This document shows positions 16,545 through 25,796 of a stretch of DNA of 64,000 bases, one piece after another. The position numbers were made by a program, and so were the translations under genes. Origin of the DNA: Limnobacter olei (GTDB lineage Bacteria > Pseudomonadota > Gammaproteobacteria > Burkholderiales > Burkholderiaceae_B); contig NZ_JARFJD010000018.1 of the NCBI RefSeq assembly GCF_029087225.1, forward strand, positions 31,748 through 95,747, written 5' to 3'. Each line of letters begins with the position of its first letter. Position 1 is the first letter of the stretch. The notes beneath the pieces are model-generated. The model was not told the origin of the DNA and made no database searches. It saw nothing but the letters and a program-made list of their open reading frames with translations.

Positions 16545-17174
16545 ATGGCGGCGAACAGCGAATGGGTATTGGCCAGTGGCAACAAAGGCAAACTGCGGGA
16601 ATTTCAAGACCTGTTTGCCCCTTGGGGCGTGAATTGGGTTGCACAGGGTGAACTGGGTGTGCCCGATGCCGAGGAGCCCTTTCATACCTTTGTTGAGAAT
16701 GCCCTCACCAAGGCGCGCCATGCCAGCCGCCTTACAGGCCGCCCTGCGCTGGCCGATGATTCGGGTTTGTGTGTGCCCGCGATTGCGGGTGCGCCGGGTG
16801 TGTTGTCTGCCCGGTATGCCACCTTGTTTGGTCAAGAAAAAAGCGATGCCAACAACAACGCCTGCTTGATTGAAAAGCTCCAGGGTGTTGAAGACCGCCG
16901 CGCGTATTTTGTGTGCGCCATGGTGTGGGTGGCCCATGCGGATGACCCTACGCCCACCATCGCCCAGAAAATGTGGTGGGGTGAGGTAATCGATACGCCG
17001 CAAGGTGAACATGGTTTTGGTTACGACCCTCACTTCTGGTTGCCAGAGCATCAGTGCACGGCCGCGCAAATGCCCAAAGAATTGAAAAACCAATTCAGTC
17101 ACCGCGCGCTGGCCACCCAAGCCCTGTTGCAGGAATTGCAGCAGCGCCTGGGTTTGAAAAAGGCGGTTGCATAA
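16545..17174 (+). CDS. rdgB: dITP/XTP (non-canonical purine NTP) pyrophosphatase
   Basis: 209 aa from ATG 16545 (MAANSEWVLASGNKGKL); a TTG at 16530 is also possible. Ham1/RdgB enzymes hydrolyse ITP, dITP and XTP to the monophosphate to keep deaminated purines out of nucleic acids. Signature sequences are VLASGNKGKLREF, ADDSGLCVPAI, PGVLSARYA and GFGYDPHFWLPE. It lies between rph and hemW, and hemW begins at the next base after its stop codon. Confidence 0.97.
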   Translation: MAANSEWVLASGNKGKLREFQDLFAPWGVNWVAQGELGVPDAEEPFHTFVENALTKARHASRLTGRPALADDSGLCVPAIAGAPGVLSARYATLFGQEKSDANNNACLIEKLQGVEDRRAYFVCAMVWVAHADDPTPTIAQKMWWGEVIDTPQGEHGFGYDPHFWLPEHQCTAAQMPKELKNQFSHRALATQALLQELQQRLGLKKAVA

Positions 17175-18518
17175 GTGGAGCAGGGCGAGGACAAATCAGG
17201 CAAGCCGGGATTCATGGCTTCAACCACGGCTGGCAACCTGGTCGGCCGTGTCTTCATGCCCAGCGAACTTCGATTTGCCGCCATGCCGCCTTTGGCTCTT
17301 TATATTCACCTGCCTTGGTGTGTGCGCAAATGCCCTTACTGTGATTTCAACAGTCACTTGGCGCCGGAGAGCAAGCTGCGTGAAGTGGGCGTACCGCTGG
17401 TGTCGGATATTCAGTGCGTCGACATGAATCTATCGATCGCTGGTGAGCAGGGTTTTGCAGAGTCGCTGCCTATGGACTTGCAACGCCGTTACCTCCATGC
17501 CCTGATTGCCGATCTTGACCAACAATTGCCCAAAATCTGGGGCCGAAAGTTGTACTCAATTTTCATCGGTGGTGGCACACCTTCCCTGTTTGCGCCCGAG
17601 TTGATTGATGAACTGTTGGGCGCAGTGCGTGCACGTTTGGGCATGCCACAAAGTGGCGAAATCACCATGGAAGCCAATCCTGGTACTTTTGAACAAGCGC
17701 GATTTGAAGGGTTTCGAGAGGCGGGCATCAACCGCTTGTCGATCGGTGTGCAAAGTTTCTCCGATTCTCACTTGAAGGCCTTGGGACGGGTGCACAACAG
17801 CGGGCAGGCCTTGGCCGCAGTGCGCAGTGCCGTGGCCTTGTTCGATGAAGTGAACATTGATCTGATGTATGCCTTGCCGAATCAAAACGTGGAGCAGGCA
17901 CTGGCCGATGTGGCGCAGGCCGTGGCGCTGGACAGCACGCACCTTAGCCTGTACCAGTTAACCATGGAGCCCAACACGCTGTTTGCGGCAAAACCGCCGC
18001 CTCTGCCCGATGACGACACCTTGATCGACATCGAAGAGGCCGTTCACAAGGCTGCGAAGGAGGCAGGCTTTGAGCAATACGAAATTTCGGCCTTTGCCAA
18101 ACCCGGACACCGCTGCCAGCACAACCTGAATTATTGGGGGTTTGGCGACTATCTAGGTATTGGTGCCGGGGCGCACGCAAAAGTAAGCTACCCCAACCGC
18201 ATTGAACGGGAAACCCGCCACCGCAACCCCATGGCTTATATGGAAGAAATGGAGGGTGCCGCGCAACCGCTGGAGGTGCGCACCCTGGCCGTGAACGAGT
18301 TGCCGTTTGAGTTCATGCTCAACGCCTTGCGCTTAATCGATGGTGTACCCGAAAGCTGGTTCGTGGAGCGTTGTGGCAGGCCATTGAGCGATTTGCAAAA
18401 GCCTTTGAAACAGGCATTGAGCAAAGGTTTGATTGAAACCCAACCTGGCCTGTTCAAGCCCACTGAATTGGGCTTTCGTTTTCTGAATGACCTTCAGGAA
18501 ATGTTCCTGGCCAGTTAA
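17175..18518 (+). CDS. hemW: HemW, radical SAM heme chaperone
   Basis: 447 aa in the longest reading, which starts GTG directly after the rdgB stop; ATGs at 17214, 17256 and 17283 are alternatives and the last gives MPPLALYIHLPWC, closer to typical family starts. The 4Fe-4S/SAM motif is C49-x3-C53-x2-C56 (CVRKCPYCDF), followed by FIGGGTPSLF, ANPGTFEQARFEGFREAGI, RLSIGVQSF and YEISAFAKPGHRCQHNLNYW. HemW binds heme and helps insert it into target proteins; older annotation called it oxygen-independent coproporphyrinogen oxidase. An extra segment of about 35-40 residues after the Cys motif (about 62-98) is not in the E. coli-type sequence. Confidence 0.95.
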   Translation: MEQGEDKSGKPGFMASTTAGNLVGRVFMPSELRFAAMPPLALYIHLPWCVRKCPYCDFNSHLAPESKLREVGVPLVSDIQCVDMNLSIAGEQGFAESLPMDLQRRYLHALIADLDQQLPKIWGRKLYSIFIGGGTPSLFAPELIDELLGAVRARLGMPQSGEITMEANPGTFEQARFEGFREAGINRLSIGVQSFSDSHLKALGRVHNSGQALAAVRSAVALFDEVNIDLMYALPNQNVEQALADVAQAVALDSTHLSLYQLTMEPNTLFAAKPPPLPDDDTLIDIEEAVHKAAKEAGFEQYEISAFAKPGHRCQHNLNYWGFGDYLGIGAGAHAKVSYPNRIERETRHRNPMAYMEEMEGAAQPLEVRTLAVNELPFEFMLNALRLIDGVPESWFVERCGRPLSDLQKPLKQALSKGLIETQPGLFKPTELGFRFLNDLQEMFLAS

Positions 18519-18534
18519 GCGCTTTTTGTCCGGT

Positions 18535-19059
18535 TCAGTTCAAGTGGCGCGTTTCTGGCCGCTCGATAATGCTGGGCACACTCTTGAAATGCAAACCCCA
18601 ATCAGCCTGCCCACAGGTTTTTATCAACAAGTCAGCAAAGCCGTGCTGCAGCTGTTCGGCCATTCGCATCTCGAACCCTTTGCCACTGCCTGCAACCAAT
18701 TTCAACACCAGATCGGTGTTGTGCGCCTCGCCACTGGGGCGCAGCTCAATCTGAGTGATCAGAAGGGGGTCGGCACCCAGTGGCGTGGTGGTGTTTTTGT
18801 CTTGAAACGGGCTTTTGAAATCAGCGGAGTACAGCGACACTTCGCGGCTCATTTCGAGCAGCGCTTTGCGGCCCGCCTCGTTCAGCGGCCTGTCGCTGGC
18901 CAGTAGTTTTTGCATCATCTCATCCAGGCTGGGTATCAACATGCGCACCATGCGGCGCGTCAGCCATACCCGTACCTCCTGGTTTTCAGCCGAATTGATT
19001 CGCATCAGGATGCGATCATGCTCGGGCGCGTAAGCAACTTGGAGTTGTTTGATTTGCAT
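18535..19059 (-). CDS. Conserved-looking hypothetical protein, 174 aa
   Basis: I do not recognise a named family. The sequence starts MQIKQLQVAYAPEHDRILMR (an ATG nine codons upstream, at 19086, is the alternative) and continues with VRVWLTRRMVRMLIPSLDEM, a helical middle and a C-terminal part with LITQIELRPS and GFEMRMAEQLQHGFADLL. It is soluble, with no signal or membrane segment and balanced charge. It is convergent with hemW (16-bp gap) and divergent from clpB, sharing the 124-bp clpB upstream region. Codon use looks like its neighbours, so it is likely a native core or genus-level gene. Confidence 0.7.
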   Translation of the reverse strand: MQIKQLQVAYAPEHDRILMRINSAENQEVRVWLTRRMVRMLIPSLDEMMQKLLASDRPLNEAGRKALLEMSREVSLYSADFKSPFQDKNTTTPLGADPLLITQIELRPSGEAHNTDLVLKLVAGSGKGFEMRMAEQLQHGFADLLIKTCGQADWGLHFKSVPSIIERPETRHLN

Positions 19060-19106
19060 GGCAGCGTACTTGGAAAAATAGTGCATGTCATTTGTGTTGG
19101 CGTTAT

Positions 19107-19134
19107 CTTGAAATCACCACGCTCGCCCACACAT
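19107..19134 (+). promoter_or_regulatory. Sigma-32 (heat-shock) type promoter of clpB
   Basis: CTTGAAA at 19107-19113, a 12-bp spacer and CCCACACAT at 19126-19134 closely fit the RpoH consensus (CTTGAAA, N11-16, CCCCATNT). It lies 49 bp upstream of the clpB ATG, which agrees with clpB being a core RpoH regulon member. Confidence 0.7.
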
Positions 19135-19183
19135 ACGGTTTATGGGTATTGTGACTCAAAATTGTTAAGAAGGGTTTGCACAC

Positions 19184-21772
19184 ATGCGTTTAGATCGACT
19201 GACCACCAAGTTTCAGGAAGCTTTGGCCGACGCCCAAAGCCTGGCTGTTGGAAAAGACAACCCCACAGTTGAACCTGCACACGTGTTGTTGGCCATGCTC
19301 AAGCAGGGCGAGGGGTCTGTTCGCGGCGTCATCAGCAAAGCGGGCGGTAACCCGCAGGTGTTGGTCAAAGGCGTTGAGGCCGAAGTGAACAACCTGCCTC
19401 AAGTGGCCAACAATGCGGGTCAAATCCAGATTGGCAGCAAATTGCAGGCTGCCTTGAACCTCACCGACAAAGAGGCGCAAAAGCGAGGCGACCAGTTTAT
19501 TGCCAGTGAACTGTTTTTGCTGGCTTGTTTGCAAGACAGCACCGGCTTGGCCAAGGTCATGAAAGAAGCGGGCTTGAATGCCCAGTCGCTGAACACTGCA
19601 ATTGAGCAGGTGCGCGGTGGCGCCGCTGTCGACAGCGCCGAGGGTGAAAGCCAGCGCGAAGCTTTGAAAAAATACACCATTGATTTAACCGAGCGCGCCC
19701 GGATGGGCAAGCTGGATCCCGTCATCGGTCGCGATGACGAAATTCGTCGTGCCATTCAAATTCTGCAGCGCCGAACCAAGAACAACCCTGTGCTGATCGG
19801 CGAACCTGGTGTGGGTAAAACCGCGATTGTGGAAGGGCTGGCGCAGCGCATTGTGAATGGCGAGGTGCCTGACACCTTAAAAAACAAGCGTGTGCTGGTA
19901 TTGGACATGGCCTTGTTGCTGGCCGGTGCCAAGTACCGCGGCGAATTTGAAGAACGCCTGAAAGCCGTATTGAAAGACGTGGCCGCCGATGAGGGGCAAA
20001 CCATTGTGTTTATTGATGAAATTCACACCATGGTGGGTGCTGGCAAAGCCGAGGGTGCAATTGATGCCGGCAATATGTTGAAGCCTGCACTGGCCCGCGG
20101 CGAATTGCATTGTATTGGCGCCACCACGCTGGATGAATACCGCAAGTACATTGAAAAAGATGCAGCACTTGAACGCCGTTTCCAGAAAGTGCTGGTGGGC
20201 GAGCCCAGTGTTGAAAGTACCATTGCCATTCTGCGTGGTTTGCAGGAACGCTATGAGTTGCACCACGGCGTGGACATTACCGACCCCGCCATTGTTGCGG
20301 CTGCGGAGCTTAGCCACCGGTACATTACCGATCGCTTCCTGCCCGACAAAGCCATTGACTTGATTGATGAGGCTGCCGCGCGAATCAAGATGGAAATTGA
20401 TTCCAAGCCTGAGGAAATGGACAAGCTCGATCGTCGGATCATTCAGCTGAAAATTGAACGAGAAGCTGTGAAGCGCGAGCAAGACGACGCCTCTAAAAAG
20501 CGCCTCGCCCTGATCGAAGAGGAAATTGTTCGTCTTGAGCGTGAGTATGCAGACCTCGACGAAATCTGGAAAAGTGAAAAAGCAGCAGTGCAGGGCAGTG
20601 CGGCCATCAAGGAAGAAATTGATCACATTCGCGCAGAAATCGAGCAGTGGAAACGCAAGGGCGATTGGCAAAAAGTGTCTGAACTTCAGTATGGCAAATT
20701 GCCCGATCTGGAGAAAAAGCTGAACGACGTGAAAGACAACGAGGGCGGCGAGAAAAAACCGAACAGGCTGTTGCGCACCCAGGTTGGTACCGAAGAAATT
20801 GCAGAGGTGGTTAGCCGCGCAACCGGCATTCCAGTGAGCAAAATGCTGCAAGGTGAACGCGACAAATTGTTGCAAATGGAAGCTGCCTTGCACATGCGTG
20901 TCGTTGGGCAAGACGAAGCCGTCACCTTGGTATCCGACGCTATTCGCCGTTCACGGGCTGGGCTTTCGGACCCCAACAAGCCCTTGGGTTCGTTCCTGTT
21001 TCTGGGCCCCACCGGTGTGGGTAAAACAGAGCTGTGCAAGGCACTGGCCGGTTTCCTGTTTGATTCGGAGGACCATCTGATTCGTATCGACATGAGTGAG
21101 TTCATGGAGAAGCACAGTGTGAGCCGGCTCGTGGGTGCGCCTCCGGGGTATGTGGGCTATGACGAAGGCGGTTACTTGACCGAGGCTGTGCGCCGCAAAC
21201 CCTACAGCGTGATTTTGCTGGATGAGGTGGAGAAAGCCCACCCCGATGTGTTCAACGTGCTGTTGCAAGTGCTGGATGATGGGCGTTTGACCGATGGGCA
21301 GGGCCGCACTGTGGACTTTAAAAATACAGTCATTGTGATGACATCCAACCTGGGTTCGCATGAAATTCAGCGCCTTGCCGGACAAGATGGTGAAGTGATC
21401 AAGGCTGCTGTGATGGAAGAAGTGAAGCAACACTTCCGCCCGGAATTTATTAACCGGGTAGACGAGTTGGTGGTGTTCCATGCTTTGGACAATGCACACA
21501 TCGCCAATATTGCCCGCATTCAGTTGCAGCGTTTGCAGCAGCGTTTGGCCAGCCGCGACATGCGCCTGGAGGTGAGCGATGCAGCCTTGGCCGAAGTGGT
21601 GAAAGCTGGCTTTGATCCGCTGTACGGTGCTCGACCCTTAAAGCGTGCCATTCAGCAGATCATCGAAAACCCGGTTTCAAAAATGATTCTGGAAGGCCGG
21701 TTTGGGCCAAACGATGTGGTGCCAGTTGATTTCAAGGAAGGTGCATTTACCTTTGAGCGGGTGGTTCACTGA
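19184..21772 (+). CDS. clpB: ClpB ATP-dependent disaggregase chaperone
   Basis: 862 aa, the normal full length. N-terminal Clp_N double repeat (1-145), AAA-1 with Walker [10 protein letters not shown] and [13 protein letters not shown], the long coiled-coil M domain (about 400-530; [13 protein letters not shown] onward) that distinguishes ClpB from ClpA, AAA-2 with Walker [21 protein letters not shown] and [10 protein letters not shown], and the C-terminal D2-small domain ([17 protein letters not shown]). With DnaK it rescues aggregated proteins. A heat-shock promoter precedes it. The 3-prime end overlaps the convergent orphan gene by 26 bp. Confidence 0.99.
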   Translation: MRLDRLTTKFQEALADAQSLAVGKDNPTVEPAHVLLAMLKQGEGSVRGVISKAGGNPQVLVKGVEAEVNNLPQVANNAGQIQIGSKLQAALNLTDKEAQKRGDQFIASELFLLACLQDSTGLAKVMKEAGLNAQSLNTAIEQVRGGAAVDSAEGESQREALKKYTIDLTERARMGKLDPVIGRDDEIRRAIQILQRRTKNNPVLIGEPGVGKTAIVEGLAQRIVNGEVPDTLKNKRVLVLDMALLLAGAKYRGEFEERLKAVLKDVAADEGQTIVFIDEIHTMVGAGKAEGAIDAGNMLKPALARGELHCIGATTLDEYRKYIEKDAALERRFQKVLVGEPSVESTIAILRGLQERYELHHGVDITDPAIVAAAELSHRYITDRFLPDKAIDLIDEAAARIKMEIDSKPEEMDKLDRRIIQLKIEREAVKREQDDASKKRLALIEEEIVRLEREYADLDEIWKSEKAAVQGSAAIKEEIDHIRAEIEQWKRKGDWQKVSELQYGKLPDLEKKLNDVKDNEGGEKKPNRLLRTQVGTEEIAEVVSRATGIPVSKMLQGERDKLLQMEAALHMRVVGQDEAVTLVSDAIRRSRAGLSDPNKPLGSFLFLGPTGVGKTELCKALAGFLFDSEDHLIRIDMSEFMEKHSVSRLVGAPPGYVGYDEGGYLTEAVRRKPYSVILLDEVEKAHPDVFNVLLQVLDDGRLTDGQGRTVDFKNTVIVMTSNLGSHEIQRLAGQDGEVIKAAVMEEVKQHFRPEFINRVDELVVFHALDNAHIANIARIQLQRLQQRLASRDMRLEVSDAALAEVVKAGFDPLYGARPLKRAIQQIIENPVSKMILEGRFGPNDVVPVDFKEGAFTFERVVH

Positions 21773-22685
21773 AATAGTGTTCAGGAATGCGGCGGTCGAA
21801 CTGATCCGATAAACTCGAAAGGCTGGATTCTATAGATTGGCGGGCCAGATTCATTGTCTGGCCTGCCAATAGTCTGGGAAGGCCCGAGTAGGGCATCAAA
21901 TCATGTTCGGGTGCTTCCAGCTGAGTGCCCGCATCATCTCGAAAGTACCTGCTGGTTTTATACAGGCTTTCATACTCGTCGTCTTTCAGCCGCGTAACGT
22001 AACACTCAACATGTTCCAAAGGATGATCGTGTCCTGTTTCCAGGCGATGACTCTTCAATGCTTGTCGAATTGCCTCAACACGACCCACACCATCCAGCGT
22101 AATGATTCGGTCTTGTCCTGCACAGCCAACTTTTAAAGCACCTGAGGAGCCAGCAAGCAAGTTGATCGTTTGAAGGTCAATGGTTTTTTCAGTTGGGTTG
22201 GACTTTAACCATTCCAGTATGCAACTGGCACGCTGGGCAGTTTTTTCAATGGCTACTCCATCGATGCTGTGCTGTGACCGTATGACGTCGATCGGCACTT
22301 TTGCGAGGCGGTAATCCTCACTGCGAATTCTTCCAGTGATCCAGGACGAGGTGTTGTGACGTTTCACGCGGGCCGGGCAGGCAATTGCTGTCAGCAGTTG
22401 GGGCAGCGCCTTCAAACTGCCAAATTTTGAGAGCATGGCGCGGATTCCACCGCTGTCAGTTTCTTGCAGGGGCGGTTGTTGCGCCAGGCAATGTTGCAGG
22501 GTTGTACTCGATTGCTGCTGGTTAAAGTGGTTTGCAATGGCTTTTGCCGAAATGGATATGGCCTGACCCGTGGCTGGCTTTGTGGGGGAAAGCTGGTCAA
22601 GCTGGCTTTGGGAAAGCGCTTTGGAATTGGCGCGTGGGCTGGATTCTGGGGTATTGGAGATCACTTCGCTGGTAGAAAGTGGCAT
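21747..22685 (-). CDS. Orphan Ser/Pro-rich protein with a weak ParB-like stretch
   Basis: 312 aa, no family recognised. The first 45 residues are rich in Ser, Thr, Pro and Gln with few hydrophobics, like the unstructured secretion leader of type III effectors; no Sec signal is seen. Residues about 128-230 resemble, in order only, the ParB/Srx-fold domain: [15 protein letters not shown], a middle helix, then [19 protein letters not shown], similar to the DGxxRxxA motif. The rest is helical. AAAAGG precedes the ATG. Its stop is inside the convergent clpB end, unusual for a native core gene. Function unknown; effector-like or regulatory are both possible. Confidence 0.6.
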   Translation of the reverse strand: MPLSTSEVISNTPESSPRANSKALSQSQLDQLSPTKPATGQAISISAKAIANHFNQQQSSTTLQHCLAQQPPLQETDSGGIRAMLSKFGSLKALPQLLTAIACPARVKRHNTSSWITGRIRSEDYRLAKVPIDVIRSQHSIDGVAIEKTAQRASCILEWLKSNPTEKTIDLQTINLLAGSSGALKVGCAGQDRIITLDGVGRVEAIRQALKSHRLETGHDHPLEHVECYVTRLKDDEYESLYKTSRYFRDDAGTQLEAPEHDLMPYSGLPRLLAGQTMNLARQSIESSLSSLSDQFDRRIPEHYFSEPPAQR

Positions 22686-22702
22686 CGATACCTTTTTGTG
22701 TT

Positions 22703-22733
22703 ACCCGAGGCTGAAAAAGTTCATGCCTCGGGT
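22703..22733. other. Perfect 9-bp hairpin downstream of the PF10118 hydrolase gene
   Basis: ACCCGAGGC (22703-22711) pairs perfectly with GCCTCGGGT (22725-22733) around a 13-nt loop. It lies 16 bp after the stop of the minus-strand hydrolase gene and 18 bp before the orphan gene. A T-rich tail (TTTTAGTTT) exists only on the plus strand, so as a terminator it reads the wrong way for both flanking genes; on the minus strand it may act as an mRNA end stabiliser. Confidence 0.5.
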
Positions 22734-22748
22734 TTTAGTTTCTCCCTG

Positions 22749-23627
22749 TCAATGCGCCGCAGCGTACATCGCTTCACCAGCCGCGACCGGGTTGCCTGTC
22801 TTGTTAAAGGTTTCAAGCCATATCCCATAGTTATGAACAGTGGGGTCTTGCCAGGGGTGAAATCCTGGTTTGAAGTAGTTCAACAATTTGGGCAGCAGGC
22901 TGCTGTACAGCCCTTTGGGACCCAACAGCCACACCAGGCCTTTCGAGTACATTTTGAACCGGGTCCAGCCCTTGAAACCATCGGTGCCCAAAATGATCCA
23001 AGTGAATACCAGAGTGTGCAATGTGAAGTTGAACATGGCGTGGGCCATGGCAAGGCTTCGCTTGAAGTAACCTACTTTGGCCACTTTCTGCATGACATCA
23101 AATGCCACGGCCTTGTGTTCCATTTCTTCAATGGCGTGCCAAGCCAACATGGCACGAACCCGATGATCTGCGCCGGCCATCACTTCTTTGCGGGCAAAAA
23201 ACATCTCGGCCATCATGGCCGTGAAATGCTCCAGCGCTGCGGTCATGGCCAGGTTGTATTCAGGCGAAAGCACCTGCAAACGGCGGTTCATGATCTTCGT
23301 AATCACATGCAACATTTTGTCCACGGGCACACCTTGCTCTTTCAGGCGCTTGTTGTAGTCGGTGTGCACTTTGCCGTGTTGACCTTCCTGAAAGGAAAAG
23401 TCTTTCACTGCTTTCAACAAATCAGGATCGGTAATTTTGTCTTTGAAATTCCGCACGCTCGAGATGAAATAACGCTCGCCGTCCGGAAAACTCATTTGAA
23501 CACCATCAATCACGCGGGTTTTGAATGCGTCGCCACCCATCCAATAGCGAGGGATGTCTTTGTCAGTGATTCCAAAATCCAGATCTTTCCGGACCACGAT
23601 GTCTTCTTTGAACGATGTTGTTGTCAT
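22749..23627 (-). CDS. Metal-dependent hydrolase, PF10118/COG3687 family
   Basis: 292 aa from the ATG at 23627, which has GGAGG 7 nt upstream. The family core is visible: DIPRYWMGGDAFKTRVIDG, SFPDGERYFISSVRNFKDKI, FSFQEGQHGKVHTDYNKRL, LEHFTAMMAEMF and WHAIEEMEHKAVAFDVM. The His/Glu pattern resembles a di-iron ferritin-like fold; the exact reaction is not established for the family. A hydrophobic segment (about 195-215) may be membrane-associated. An AraC-type gene with an Arabinose_bd-like domain is divergent, and such pairs with PF10118 genes are common, suggesting control by the neighbour. Confidence 0.88.
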   Translation of the reverse strand: MTTTSFKEDIVVRKDLDFGITDKDIPRYWMGGDAFKTRVIDGVQMSFPDGERYFISSVRNFKDKITDPDLLKAVKDFSFQEGQHGKVHTDYNKRLKEQGVPVDKMLHVITKIMNRRLQVLSPEYNLAMTAALEHFTAMMAEMFFARKEVMAGADHRVRAMLAWHAIEEMEHKAVAFDVMQKVAKVGYFKRSLAMAHAMFNFTLHTLVFTWIILGTDGFKGWTRFKMYSKGLVWLLGPKGLYSSLLPKLLNYFKPGFHPWQDPTVHNYGIWLETFNKTGNPVAAGEAMYAAAH

Positions 23628-23752
23628 GACTGCCTCCTGCTGCATTGTGTGAATAAAGATTACCGAATCACCACAACACACGATATGATTTGAAATGACA
23701 AAAAAGGAAGAATTCGCGACAGATTTAATCTGATCACGCCACAGGAGGTTTG

Positions 23753-24757
23753 GTGGAAACCATCAATTTTCAAATGCTTGCAAGCCTGGCTAATGCTGCA
23801 AGGCGCTGCGACATTGACTTGAACAGTGTGATGCAAGAACTGAAACTGGAAATTGACATGAGCGGGGACCCACGTCGGCGCATGTCTTTGTCGTGCTTCA
23901 GTTCCTTGTTCTCCGCGGTTGAGGCACGCGAGCCCAGCCAACACTTTCCGCTGGTGTTTGGTGATTCTTTCAACTTCGATGGCTTGCCCGAGTTGGCCAC
24001 TTTTGTGACCAGCGCTTCAACCCCGCAAGAGGCCATGCGTGTGCTGGACTGGTCGCCCAAGCTGTTGCACCCCAATTTGCACTTCATTACGCTTGACTTG
24101 GGAGACGAGGCTGCACTGGAGATCAAGGTACCCGATCCGGAAGGTGTGAACGAAGACCTGCCCGGATTTGTTGAAGCTGCCATGTCGGCCGTCCTGAAGT
24201 TTATTCACCTTCTCAGCCCCGGTTCACACTTGATCAAGCGCATCGAATTTCGTCACGCGCCGTTGACCCAAGAGTCGGCTTATCTGAATGTGCTCAAAAC
24301 CACGGTGCTGTTTGAGCAGGCCAACAACCGTTTGGTGGTGGATTCTTCCGCACTGGATTTGCCTTTGCCGGGCGGCATTCCTTCCGCACACCACAAGGCG
24401 CAGGCTGTAATTTTGAACCGCCTGTTGCCAGATGTTGAGGAGCAAACCCTTGAAAAACAAATCAAGCGCCTTTTGAAGTCGCGCTTGAGTATGCTGAGTG
24501 AACCAATACAGACGATAGCCGAGGTGCTGCACATGCACCCCCGTACCTTGCAGCGAAGGCTAAAAAGCGAGGGTAAATCGTATGCTGAAATTCTGGGGGC
24601 TGTTCGCCATGAACTGGCCTGCGAGATGTTGAAAGGCTCGGTGCTTGACATTGAAACCATCGCTGCAAACCTTGGCTATTCTGATCGCCGCAGCTTTACC
24701 AGCGCATTTTTAAAATGGCAGGGTATGTCCCCAAGGGAATTCAGAAATCAGCACTGA
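23753..24757 (+). CDS. AraC-family transcriptional regulator with Arabinose_bd-type N-terminus
   Basis: 334 aa from GTG 23753, just after a full AGGAGG; TTG 23750 is too close to that site. The N-terminal two-thirds matches the PF12625 (OruR/ORUR-like) sensor layout: LPELATFVTSASTPQEAM, FRHAPLTQESAYLNVL, ANNRLVVDSSALDLPLP. The C-terminal double HTH (about 240-332) ends with IETIAANLGYSDRRSFTSAFLKWQGMSPREFR. It probably controls the divergent PF10118 hydrolase gene across 125 bp. The effector molecule is unknown; regulators of this type often respond to fatty-acid-like compounds. Confidence 0.9.
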   Translation: METINFQMLASLANAARRCDIDLNSVMQELKLEIDMSGDPRRRMSLSCFSSLFSAVEAREPSQHFPLVFGDSFNFDGLPELATFVTSASTPQEAMRVLDWSPKLLHPNLHFITLDLGDEAALEIKVPDPEGVNEDLPGFVEAAMSAVLKFIHLLSPGSHLIKRIEFRHAPLTQESAYLNVLKTTVLFEQANNRLVVDSSALDLPLPGGIPSAHHKAQAVILNRLLPDVEEQTLEKQIKRLLKSRLSMLSEPIQTIAEVLHMHPRTLQRRLKSEGKSYAEILGAVRHELACEMLKGSVLDIETIAANLGYSDRRSFTSAFLKWQGMSPREFRNQH

Positions 24758-24849
24758 AACCTTGCGCTTAATTTTGGTGTCTGAATTTCATGCTTAAATT
24801 TCTATTGTTGATTGATTTACCCGGATTCACCTAATTATCGGAGCGTTTT

Positions 24850-25341
24850 ATGATCCCTACCACCGACCTTTGTGATGCCAATGAAGACAAAATTGCCGCT
24901 GGCACTTTGCGTGTTGTTGAGCCGATGTTTCAAAGTTGGGGCTTGAAAAGCAGTTTTATGGGGCAAGCCCACACCTTGAAAGTATTTGAAGACAATTCCT
25001 TGGTGCGAAGTGCCCTTGAAAAAGACGGGCAGGGCAAAGTATTGGTGGTTGATGGCGGTGGCAGCATGCGTTGCGCCCTGGTCGGCGGAAATTTGGGACA
25101 GTTGGCCGAGAAAAACAACTGGGCGGGTATTGTGGTTTACGGCTGCGTGCGCGACACCCTCGAGTTGGATGAATGCGATGTGGGAATTCGTGCCCTGGCC
25201 GCGCACCCCATGAAAAGCCAGAAGCGAGGCATTGGGCATGAGAACATTGAAGTGGCGCTGAGCTTCACCACTGTGCGCCCCGGCAATTGGGTGTATGTGG
25301 ATGAGGACGGTGTTTTGATTTCAGAAACAGACTTGAGCTGA
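24850..25341 (+). CDS. rraA: RraA-like family protein (RNase E inhibitor / HMG aldolase fold)
   Basis: 163 aa, the standard size. It starts [20 protein letters not shown] with GGAG well placed upstream, and contains the fold signatures [46 protein letters not shown]-like [10 protein letters not shown] and [15 protein letters not shown]. In E. coli RraA binds RNase E and dampens degradosome activity; many homologues instead show 4-hydroxy-4-methyl-2-oxoglutarate aldolase/oxaloacetate decarboxylase activity, so biochemical identity is not decided by sequence. It is convergent with the orphan Cys/His gene, 5 bp apart. Confidence 0.93.
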   Translation: MIPTTDLCDANEDKIAAGTLRVVEPMFQSWGLKSSFMGQAHTLKVFEDNSLVRSALEKDGQGKVLVVDGGGSMRCALVGGNLGQLAEKNNWAGIVVYGCVRDTLELDECDVGIRALAAHPMKSQKRGIGHENIEVALSFTTVRPGNWVYVDEDGVLISETDLS

Positions 25342-25346
25342 TTGTT

Positions 25347-25796
25347 TCAGGACAGGTCTCCGGTCGAAAAATTCGGTGGCCTTGTTTCATCGGTTTGAAT
25401 CAACGAAGTTCGACTTATCCGAATAGCACCAGTGCCAGAAACTATTGATATTTCATCGTAGCCTTTTTTCACGATGGGCAGCGTGCCATAAGTTTTTACC
25501 AGTGAGTCAACGATTTCATTGGTGCTTTTGTCCACGCCGGCCGTCACGCACAAGAATTTGCTGGGATTCGGAATCAGTTGATAAATTCGATCAACTGATT
25601 CTTTAATCTTGTGCAATTGATCCGGTTGTATGTGAGCCACCAAGGCCTTGCCATCGGACTCGCGCCACAAGGCCAGGCCCACGCAAAGCGCGCACCCCGT
25701 AGTGCCAATCCGAACTGAATGGTTGTGGTTCGCGGTAGATGAGATCAAGCCATATTGGTTCTGACCAACCATGTGGGATGGAAGCGAGCGAGTCAT
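25347..25796 (-). CDS. Orphan small protein, candidate CheD/CNF-like glutamine deamidase
   Basis: 149 aa, no signal peptide. Not a named family to me. Residues 28-57 read VRIGTTGCALCVGLALW, then a turn and ALVAHIQP, placing C35 on a Gly-Cys turn and H55 20 residues later. This resembles the Cys/His layout of CheD (C44/H61 in the cheD of this same window) and of CNF1 and BLF1 toxins, where a Thr or Ser precedes the Gly-Cys. The remaining sequence alternates strands and helices (FLCVTAGVDKSTNEIVDSL, IVKKGYDEISIVSGTGAI), compatible with that alpha/beta sandwich. Coding bases look more AT-rich than the neighbours. Inference: a stand-alone deamidase, possibly secreted. A non-enzymatic role is possible. 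Confidence 0.55.
   Translation of the reverse strand: MTRSLPSHMVGQNQYGLISSTANHNHSVRIGTTGCALCVGLALWRESDGKALVAHIQPDQLHKIKESVDRIYQLIPNPSKFLCVTAGVDKSTNEIVDSLVKTYGTLPIVKKGYDEISIVSGTGAIRISRTSLIQTDETRPPNFSTGDLS

Noticed and set aside
19877-20911. A 344-codon minus-strand frame within clpB
   Set aside because: Antisense of the clpB coding sequence; no ribosome site and shadow-type composition (His, Phe, Gln, Asn rich).
22464-23693. A 409-codon open frame on the plus strand opposite the orphan gene and the PF10118 hydrolase
   Set aside because: It overlays two genes with better evidence; the protein is rich in His, Phe, Gln and Val as is usual for antisense of GC-moderate coding DNA, and shows no motif.
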